Assembly: GCF_963576675.1 (NCBI RefSeq)
Contig: NC_088917.1
Location: 18,938,001 to 19,002,000 of the forward strand
Length of the DNA: 64,000 nt
Reading direction: 5' to 3'
From: Euphorbia lathyris
Taxonomy: Eukaryota > Streptophyta > Magnoliopsida > Malpighiales > Euphorbiaceae
Below the pieces are notes generated by a model. It was not told where the DNA came from and did no database searches. It saw only the letters and a program-made list of their open reading frames with translations. Positions 56,032 through 64,000 of the stretch are shown piece after piece (position 1 is the stretch's first letter; each line of letters begins with the position of its first letter). The translations under genes were made by a program, and so were the position numbers.

Positions 56032-58152
56032 CTAACGCCCCTCATTTCGTTGAACGGACCACCCATGGATCCTCTTGATCTCCCCATCACGAACTTGAGG
56101 AATCAACACAATCTTCCTCCGCTCATGGCCTACCTCGAATGGAATGTCCCGACGACACGTATCAACCCAATTAGAATCAATCCCATAAATACTCTTCAAA
56201 ACCCCAACATGACCTTGAGTCGAATATGCCCGGGCCTTAATATACCTCACGCCATCAACCCGGATGCTAGGCTCAACCTCCACTCGCTCATAGCCAACCT
56301 CAAATGACATGTCCCGGTGCCATATATCAACCCAAATTAGAGTGATCCCCTGAGTACTCTTCATAACCCAAACATGACTTTGAATTGAATATGTCCGGAC
56401 TTTGTTATCACTCATTCCACTAACTCGGCTATCATGCTCAATATCTCCTTGCCCATGGCCCACATCAAACGGAATATCCCGACGACATTTGTCAACCCAC
56501 ATCATAGTGAACCCAAGCACACACATAGTAGCTCCTCCCTCACATTGGGTTAACAATCTCGGAACTTCAAGACTTGCCACTTTACTAACTTGGCCATTAT
56601 TCCCCAAGTCTTGAATTCCGTCTATCTTTTCAACATCTCTCGGACGGCTATCCCCATTCATCAAAGACTTCATAAAACCCACTCTCTTCATCCCAAGATC
56701 ACTTCTCATTGACTCCTCGTAGGGTTGAGGCTTCCTCAACAAGCACCACATATACCCCCACACATACATGTCAATAAAGCACAAAATAGTGAGTTCTGAG
56801 TTTACCAAGTCTTGACTTCCTTCCATCTTTTCTATGTTCCCCGGGAAGCCATTCCCCCTCAATAAACAAACACCAAAGCCCACAACAAGATCACCATTCA
56901 TGGTCCCATCATAGGGAAGGTTCTCCCTCAACATAAAGCTCACATTCCTCATAACAAGATCACCTCTCATGGGCTCATCATAGGGAAGGTTCTCCCTCAA
57001 CATAAAGCTCACATTCCTCACAACAAGATCACCTCTCATGGGCTCATCATAGGGAAGGTTCCCCCTCAACATACACAACCAAGATTCCAACACATATATT
57101 TCAACAAAACACAAAAGAATAAGTTCAGATTTTACCAAGTAAGGGACTTGATTCTTTTGCATGTGGCATGTGCTAGGTGTCTCGGTGCTATCAATAGGCT
57201 TCCTATAGTAACCTTCATCCTCCTCTCTAGAGCTCAACTCACCATATGTAGAGCTAGATGCACTATCTCCCGGATCCCATGCTATGTCATGTGGTAGCTT
57301 CCTTAAAGGTGGAAACCCTTTAAGAAGCCCTTTAGGTGGCTCTTTGGAAGACACGTACTTGTCACCCTCGGACATCGGCTTAACTCCCTCACTTCCAACT
57401 TCGCTACCCCCCTTCTCAACCTCATTCTCCTCTTTGGATTTAACTTCACTAGGAGAGTGGCTAGCTAACTCATCCATGGAACCCAAGTCAAGATGATTCA
57501 ATGTCTCACCCGTTCCACCAATGCACCCATTCACGTTCAACTCCCGAGTTGGACAACCTTCCAAAGTGGTCTCCGCTTTCTTACTAGGAGAACTCTTCAA
57601 AGGTGTAAGGACATATCGGATTCCGTCTTTGCATATGGTGTAGGTGTTGCTTCTTCCCGCATGTGAGGCATCACAATCAAATTGCCATGGCCTACCAAGT
57701 AGCACATCATAAGCATCCATCTCCACAACATCACACATAACTTCATCCCCATAAGCTCCAATAGTGAAAGGAACTTTACACCAATGAGTAACTTGAAGCT
57801 TTTCCACCTCGTTGACCCAACCAAGGCGGTAAGGTTTAGGATGTGGCTCGGGAACCAACCCAAACTTGCTCATGGCGGACCGACTAATGATATTTACTTG
57901 GCTTCCTCCGTCGATCACCATCTCACACTTCTTCCCAAGAACTAAGCATCGAGTTCTAAATAATCGATGACATTGGCTATGCCCCTCTTCACTAGGCATT
58001 AGCACCCTTATTACCAAATACACATTATGCTTATTGCCATCATCATCAACTTCGTAGGTGTCTTCAACTTGGCTCCACTCAACACTTCCCGACTCATCCT
58101 CATCTTGGAACCGATCTTCATCATCATCATAAGCTTCCTGTTTCGATTCCAC
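56032..58152 (-). pseudogene. Element F: aspartic protease and repeat-rich C-terminal region
   Basis: Open for 706 codons, joined upstream by a frameshift near 58150. After an acidic segment (DRFQDEDESGSVEWSQVEDT) come FRTRCLVLGKKCEMVIDGGSQVN with the protease active site (DGG instead of DTG), FGLVPEPHPKPYRLGW, GDEVMCDVVEMDAYDVLLGR and the end of the domain by about 57600. This matches gypsy-type proteases that follow gag. What follows is not RT but a Ser/Glu-rich stretch and repeats: three direct copies of a 69-bp unit (about 56880-57075, MLRENLPYDEPMRGDL) and a second degenerate set (56050-56500, WVDxxRRDIPFEVGH). I do not recognise the C-terminal part. Confidence 0.7.
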
Positions 58153-58616
58153 CCAATATTTCCCGACTCATATTCATCTTGGAACTGATCTTCTTCACCA
58201 TCATAAGCTTCTTCGTTTCGGCTCCACTCTACATTTCCCAACTCATTTTCATGACGGAACCTTCCTCCATCATACTCATAAATATCTTCATTGTAGTTCC
58301 GTTCAACATCCTCCAATTCATCATCACAATAGAACCTACCTTCATTATCTTCATAAGGAGCCCCGTGTCGATCCCTCTCAACACACCAACGCTCACTCTC
58401 ATCATAGTAGACCCCATCTTCGTCTTCCTCATAAGTGGCCCCATATTGGTTCCACTCAATGCTTCGATGTTCATCCTCCCCATGGTAAACTCTACCATCT
58501 TCATCATAATCAAACTCATATGCACTATGACAAAGTTCACCATCCTCACATATTTCATCTTCGGAAGCATGCTCTCTCTCTAACCTCATCCTCGAATTCG
58601 CCTTCATAATAATCAC
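58011..58616 (-). pseudogene. Element F: acidic tandem-repeat region
   Basis: Middle part of the ORF, out of frame with both neighbours (single-base shifts near 58590 and 58150). From EREHASEDEICEDG it runs through five or more copies of a ~26-residue acidic unit of YEDNEGRFYCDDELEDVERN type. Function unknown; it occupies the place where gag nucleocapsid would be expected. Confidence 0.6.
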
Positions 58617-59505
58617 ACTCCTTAGTTCTTTCTAGCTCATTCTCGAATCGGTTCTCCTCTTTATCAATCTCCTCTTCTAGCTCCTCTTCTTCATGTTCGT
58701 ACTCAAACTCATTTCCTTCTTCGTCCACAATCCATCTTTTCCCACGACCTCTCGTTTCCTTCCACTTCTCCCTATAGTTCAAATCGGCTAACCCATTTGA
58801 ATAGCTACCCGACCCAAACGACATGTTACACCCAACTATAGTTGAACCACCAACATCTCTCCCATCTCCATAGCCATCAATCTCCACACATAGACTAACT
58901 TCTTCATGCTCCTTAAAGACATTAACAAGCCCCAAGTCACTCTCCCCTTCCTCAAGAATAATGCCTTCACCTTCCTCAATCTTACAAACAAGGTTATGCT
59001 TAAGAGGCATTTCATCAAACACTTGGGGAGCATCACTTGCTACATGGGCTTTCCCAACATCCTCACCTACAAACACTCCTTCCTCCTCACCCATACACGA
59101 ACTCACATTCTCATTCATAACATCATTATCAACAAATCCACAATGAGAATCTAAATCCACTTCAACATCATAAACAACATCACAAACATCCAATCTCTTC
59201 CTAGAAATAGGACTATCCACAACTTCAATATGAGAAATTGAAAGTTTAGGATTTACCTCTTCAATGTGTAAAAGAGAAAAGATTAGTGATGGATCTTTAG
59301 GAGGAACTTCTATGGTGGATTGGGAACTATTTCGGATTCCTTGCTTGAGGCTCTCCACGGATGCCATAAGCTTCTTCGTTAGCTCGTTTATCACCCGAAA
59401 ATCCTCCCTAGAAGTCTCTCTATACCTCCTCACGATGGCTTTGAGATTTTCCAACCCCTTGTTGGCGGTTTCTTCGGATCTATGAGATGAACTTGGTTGA
59501 ACCAT
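58555..59505 (-). pseudogene. Element F: N-terminal ORF part
   Basis: MVQPSSSHRSEETANKGLEN starts 48 bases after the primer site. A basic helix-like N-terminus (NLKAIVRRYRETSREDFRVI) is followed by an acidic, Val/Glu-rich stretch and RGRGKRWIVDEEGNEFEYEH. No CCHC knuckle or clear gag capsid was seen. The frame fails near 58590. Confidence 0.6.
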
Positions 59506-59538
59506 AGTCGAAAGAAGTCTCCGTTAAGGAAAACGATC

Positions 59539-59552
59539 GGCTCTGATACCAA
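59539..59552 (-). promoter_or_regulatory. Primer binding site of element F
   Basis: Minus strand TTGGTATCAGAGCC, two bases after the LTR end; initiator tRNA-Met complement. Confidence 0.85.
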
Positions 59553-59553
59553 C

Positions 59554-60322
59554 TGATACAGATCAAAATCATCTGAGAGTTTTAATCGTAAACTAACAAA
59601 GATATTTCTTCTCTAGCTAAACTAGAAGGAGTTAATCCCAGTTTTATGGACTAAATCCATAGGAATAATGAAATCCCCATTGTTGAAGGTGAAAACCTTA
59701 ACAAAAGCTTCTTGAAGAAGATGATTAATTTGATTGATGAAAAGTTAGGGATTACAAAGGAAAGAGATGAATTTATATCATCTCAAAATCTAACTAATAA
59801 ATTACAATAAAGGACAAATCACTTAACTAATTAAATGGATAAAGATAAGGGTAATTTAGGGTAAAGGTAAATGGGTGGTATGGTTGTAAATAGGGAGTGG
59901 CATGGATTGTAAATAGGGAGTGGCAGTATTGTAAATAAGGAGGAAGCTGGAGTAAGGAGCAAGTTCATTAAAATGAATCCACGCGGAGCGTGCCTAATTC
60001 CACGCAGAGCGTGTTTTTCCCTAAGCGGAGCGTGTCCAATCCAAGCCCCGCGTAGGTGACCTCCTGGACTTTTCTCCCGATCAATCCTTATTCACGCGGA
60101 GCGTGTCTTCCCTCAAGCGGAGCGTGCCCAAATCCAAGCAGAGCGTGGATTGGCTGCTGAACTCTTCTCCGGATCAAACCTTCCCTCACGCGGAGCGGGC
60201 CTGAGCTGTTGAGCTGTTGTGTGACACTGTTTTGGCCTCTTTACTCGATTGTTGCTCGTGCTTGGTTCTTCCTCCGACTTCCCTCGTCCGGACCCGATCC
60301 TCCAAGGAGATGCCCCGCATCA
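59554..60322 (-). repeat. LTR of element F (right) with CACGCGGAGCGTG motif array
   Basis: Partner of 54918-55710, with seven motif copies between 59979 and 60192. It lacks one motif-bearing segment of the other copy, explaining part of the length difference. Confidence 0.88.
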
Positions 60323-61845
60323 TATTTATCCTAATTAACGTATGAAATAACATCAATTTTATTAAGGATAAGTTCTTTATCAATTATTTTTCATATTGTG
60401 TTCTTTATCATTGATTCGATCTTTATTTAACTTTTTCGTTCAGTTTGAGCGGTACGTATCGTTAGAGCGATTCAGCCTATTATCGTGAACAAATAAAAAT
60501 AAGAGTTTATTGACTAGGATATATAGAAAGTAAAAAGTAAAAAGACATTAGAGAAATCAATTTTCAGTAGGTTCTTCCAATCTCGATCTTTTCTTTTCTA
60601 ATTTTACGATTTCTAGTATTAGAACCGCTAAATTGATATTCTCCCCTAATACCAAAATCCATTTCTAATAGGTTCTTTCAAGTTCGATTTCCACATTGAA
60701 AGACTCTGGTGGAAATTTATTTTTGTAATTCTTTTTTTACTTTTTACTTTCTCTCCCCTAATTCAGAAAGTTATTTTTTTATTTGTCTATACGGAAATGA
60801 AAATGTCTACATCAACAGACCGAATACCTCAAAGGCTCATGTTGCCTAAATTCGATGGAAAAGTTAAATAAGGACTGAATCTATAACATAATTAATGGTC
60901 ATGGATTTAATATGTTGATTAGAGGTTTGATCTTTAAACAAACAAAGAGATTTATTTTATTTATTTTATTTTTTTTTTGCCTAAATTCATCAATAAATTG
61001 ATATAGTTTTGTGCTTTTTTTTTTATAGATAATTTGTAATTGTTTTAGTTCAAACAAAATTTATTATACATGATAGATTTACACTAAATATTAATGATAC
61101 ATCTTATCCTAAATGAAAATCTTTTTTTTTTTTTTGAAATTATCCTAAATGAAAATCTTAACTACCTAGAAATCGGGGGTAGATACAGGGGCACGGGGCC
61201 TCCGGCCATCGGAACCACCATGACCCACTTCACAAAATTTGAGGTTGTGGTGGTTTCGGTCCCCTTGTCTTCAAGAAATTTAGATCGGATGTTGAATTAG
61301 CACCTCCAAAAATGGCCCAAGTCTTGTTAGGTCTAAATCCAAAATTCTAATTTTTTGGCTGCCCTCCTTAAATCCAAATTTCTAATTTTTTTTAGTTTAT
61401 TAGGCCATTTCTAAATCTGATTTTTTCTATTAGACACAATTTTTTTTACATATTAAAATATTAAACACAATGTAGTTTAATTTTGAAAAGTTTTATATTG
61501 GTACTTAAAATTGGTTCTTGACCACTCAGATTATAACACGTGTATATACGTAAAAAATTTGAACAAGTTCGATTTAGCAAATTTTTTTTTTTACACATGC
61601 ACATGTAAAATCGGCTTCGGCTTCCCAACCGACCAATCTCGTATTCGCCACTGGAGAGAGTATCTACTTAGAAAGGTCATGATCATAAAATAAGGATAAT
61701 ATAAAATAGAACATATGAATTTGGTCAACTTGTATCTTAGTTTGCTAAAGCAACGTATCTGTAATTAATTGTTGCATTTAATTTAACACATCTAACATCT
61801 CAATCATACAGAGAGACATGCATGGCGACCCATGCATACATGCAC
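60323..61845. other. Intergenic region upstream of the PDR gene
   Basis: AT-rich, no gene. 61484-61655 repeats 52555-52725 (shared GTTCGATTTAGCAAATTTTT and TAAAATC.GC blocks), an unclassified dispersed repeat. Confidence 0.45.
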
Positions 61846-61957
61846 ATATATAAATATCTACATATATATACACTATTTCATCAAACTATAAATTGTGTAG
61901 AAAGCTTACATTTTTCGTGTTATTTATATATTTTGCAAGGTTTATAAAAAAGAAAAA
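61846..61957 (+). promoter_or_regulatory. Possible core promoter and 5' UTR of the PDR gene
   Basis: CATATATAAATAT at 61845-61857 is a good TATA box about 100 bp before the ATG, which has an AAAAAATGG context. Transcription start is not known. Confidence 0.4.
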
Positions 61958-63810
61958 ATGGAGAGTAGTAGTTTCGGAAGAAGTTGGAGAAAAAATACAG
62001 CAATGCAAGTTTTCTCCAACTCGTGTCGCGAAGAAGAAGATGACGATGAAGAAGCTCTGAAATGGGCCGCTTTGGAGAAATTGCCTACTTATTTACGTCT
62101 TAAAAGAGGTTTACTCAATCAAAATGAGATTAATGTTAATAAACTTGGATTAGTAGACAGAAAAAATCTAGTCGAAAGGTTAGTTAATATTCCGGAAGAA
62201 GATAATGAGAAATTCTTGTTGAAGCTCAAAGAACGAATCGAGAGGTATATCATATATTATATATTATAAGGGTATATTCATATATTATATATTATAAATA
62301 GAGTTGTTTGATGATATATTTTAATCTTAATCCCTTTTATTAGTAGACCTGTTCATAGGTTCCGGTGTTCATTTGGCCGAGTTTGAAAGAAAAATAACAT
62401 TAGGTCTCTTTTGATTCAAACTCATGTGGGTGTGAGATTTGTAAAAACATAATATCGATGATTAAATATTTATTTTTAAGTATTAATTTTATTTTTCTAT
62501 TATTAAAAAACATATATTTTTGGATGGATTTAATTAGATTGAATTTAGGATTTGATTAATATCCACCTAAATTACTAGCATGCTAGGTTGAGTTCGGACT
62601 GAATAGTTTTAAGTGAAAGCTAATTCAACCAATGAACCAATCTACTTTTCATTATACTAATATTCATATGGATCTTAATGACTAAATTGAATTTGGTCAT
62701 TCACCGTTAAATTTAGACTGATTAAAATCTTAGGATGGAGATTTAAAGCATTGCAAGGATTAGATTTAATCAATCTAGATCTAATGGTGTTATTAAAGTC
62801 CATGTGAACATTACTGTTTAACGATATATTTTAATTTATTGAGTTTTTCATTAGGATTTGGGGTAAAAAAAGAATACCCTAATAACAACTTCATTTATTA
62901 ATTTATTTTCAATATATGTTTCAATTTCAAAAGATATTTATACGTGTGTCAAAAATAATGTCTAAAAACTATTCTTAAACTTTATTTATTTTGTTTAACT
63001 TTTTAAATCCGACTGGTTCCTTAACATGATATATTGAATGAGGTGTTATTAAAGTATGGTAAAGTACTAGTAAATCAAGTGAAATATGATAATGGTTATG
63101 GTTTGATAATATTGTTGCTTTAGTTTGAAAGTAAAAGAAGATAATGTTATATATAAAATTACTATTATAACCTTATAATAAAATATAAACATGAAAAAAG
63201 TAAGGGTAATTTTGGAAAATAAAACTACTTTACCATCAAAACCCTTTAAATTGGAGCATTAAAAAACTTAACCAATTAAACTCATCAATTTCCATCACTT
63301 ATGCACCCCTTAGTTATCCCTCAAAACAAACACATATCTTCCAATACATTTACTTTACCGTACCTTAAGAAACCTGATACCAAACATAGTCTTATCTTGC
63401 CATCTTCATTTATTACTGAAATTTCAACGCATGACAGTGTAGGCATGTCTTTATCTACACGTTTTAAATTCAATTAGACATATTCATGTACTCGTATACC
63501 CGACCGACCAACCAACCTTTGTTCACGTCTAGTGGGTCGAGCTTGGACAAAAAACGACTTTAAGTCGACTGGTCTGTTAAAATCCATCTATATCTAGAAC
63601 GAGTTTAAATTTTATAAAATAGTCCAGACGATCCAGCTCGAGCCATCGTGTTAATATATAATTAATTTTTTTTTCTATTGAAAATGCAGAGTTGGACTTG
63701 ATATGCCTAAAATTGAAGTCAGATTCCAGAATTTAAACATTGAAGCAGAAGCTTACATTGGAAGTAGGGCATTGCCTACTATTCTCAACTTTTCCACTAA
63801 TTTGTTAGAG
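61958..63810 (+). CDS. PDR-type ABC transporter (ABCG), 5' part of the gene
   Basis: Exon 1 (61958-62244) starts [13 protein letters not shown] and contains the plant PDR signature [21 protein letters not shown], then [14 protein letters not shown] intron (62245-63689, 1445 bp) leads to exon 2 (63690-63810): [20 protein letters not shown] then [13 protein letters not shown], ending at GAG/GTGTGT. Junction phases fit (2, then 0). This is the cytosolic N-terminal part that precedes the first ATP-binding domain; family members have about 1400 residues and two NBD-TMD halves, pumping hydrophobic compounds or hormones across the plasma membrane. The substrate cannot be told. The rest lies beyond the window. 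No lesion is visible. Confidence 0.9.
62690..62815. mobile_element. Partial family G MITE in PDR intron 1
   Basis: TCATTCACCGTTAAATTTAG and the GATTTAATCAATCTAGATCT side match 33531-33712 and 46394-46574; diverged and lacking clean ends. Confidence 0.55.
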
Positions 63811-63849
63811 GTGTGTGTTTACATAATAATATATTAATTTTTTTACTGG

Positions 63850-64000
63850 ATTATGAATATTTAAATATAGGGTTAATTTTAAATAAAACTATGTGGTTTT
63901 ACGTTTTATTGGAAAAAAAATTATTTTGTCAAATTTGGCCGATAACAACATCAAAATGAAATTTTTGAAGAATTAAAGTTGTTTAGTATCATATTTATTA
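63850..64000. repeat. Start of a repeat related to MITE interiors, PDR intron 2
   Basis: GAAATTTTTGAAGAATTAAAGTTGTTTAGTATCAT resembles 45730-45770 and 52970-53010 (given in parts: GAAGAATTAAAGTT). Cut by the window end. Confidence 0.4.

Larger units (their letters stand above)
54918..60322 (-). mobile_element. LTR element F with protease but no reverse transcriptase
   Basis: 5.4 kb, LTRs 54918-55710 (793 bp) and 59554-60322 (769 bp), TGATAC..CGCATCA. Minus-strand: TTGGTATCAGAGCC (Met-tRNA site) lies inside the right LTR at 59552-59539. Flanks share only TATT(T), so the target duplication is not clean. The internal 3.8 kb code for one long, twice frameshifted ORF with a gypsy-type protease. 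RT, RNase H and integrase are absent, so it depends on other elements. Confidence 0.88.

Noticed and set aside
56402..59485. Plus-strand ORFs across element F
   Set aside because: Antisense of the protease and acidic repeat ORF, whose strand is fixed by the primer site and the protease motifs.

Overview
The window is nuclear DNA of a eudicot plant. Evidence: AT-rich sequence, spliced genes with GT-AG introns, plant-type transposons of most classes, a BAHD acyltransferase gene of the CER2/CER26 type, and the 5' end of a PDR-type (ABCG) transporter. The species was not determined. Well over half of the 64 kb is transposon sequence, and only two ordinary host genes are visible.

Layout. (1) About 1-30875 is one large Mutator-like element (MULE) carrying two convergent genes: a mudrA-type transposase (+, 1226-3437) and a six-exon DUF1985/ULP1 (C48 SUMO protease-like) gene (-, 30528-3900). 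The second gene has been split by later insertions but its exon phases still close perfectly across them. Three insertions sit in its exon 2: two smaller MULEs (27229-28533 and 28560-29980) and a Ty3-gypsy-like LTR element A (7148-26993). A holds a Copia element B (13927-26741) in its 3' LTR copy, and B holds a deleted Ty3-gypsy element C (17879-21181) in its integrase. This gives four nested layers with target duplications at each step. A palindromic repeat with a TCGCATTTGAGCGCATTC-like core fills the three long introns of the ULP1 gene and the space between the two convergent genes.

(2) 30900-38050 is a patchwork of MULE tails, TIR-MITEs and a probable Helitron (33809-37392) containing a solo LTR. 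(3) 38056-44556 has a gypsy remnant cut by a Copia LTR, whose internal part is cut by a full-length but dead RTE-type LINE. (4) 44888-49650 (-) is an apparently intact four-exon BAHD gene of about 440 aa; its two large introns carry two copies of one MITE family, a tiny tRNA-like retroposon and an (AT)n run. (5) 49886-50720 is a gene-less derivative of the large MULE, sharing its terminal sequence and its palindromic repeat type. (6) 52734-60322 holds a MITE, a pogo-like element with the tail of its transposase, and a 5.4-kb LTR element F that encodes a retroviral-type protease and acidic repeats but no recognisable reverse transcriptase or integrase. (7) 61958 to the end is the start of a PDR/ABCG transporter gene that continues past the window.

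Most mobile-element genes here are dead by stops, frameshifts or insertions. All identifications are from reading translations and repeats by eye; no database search was run.
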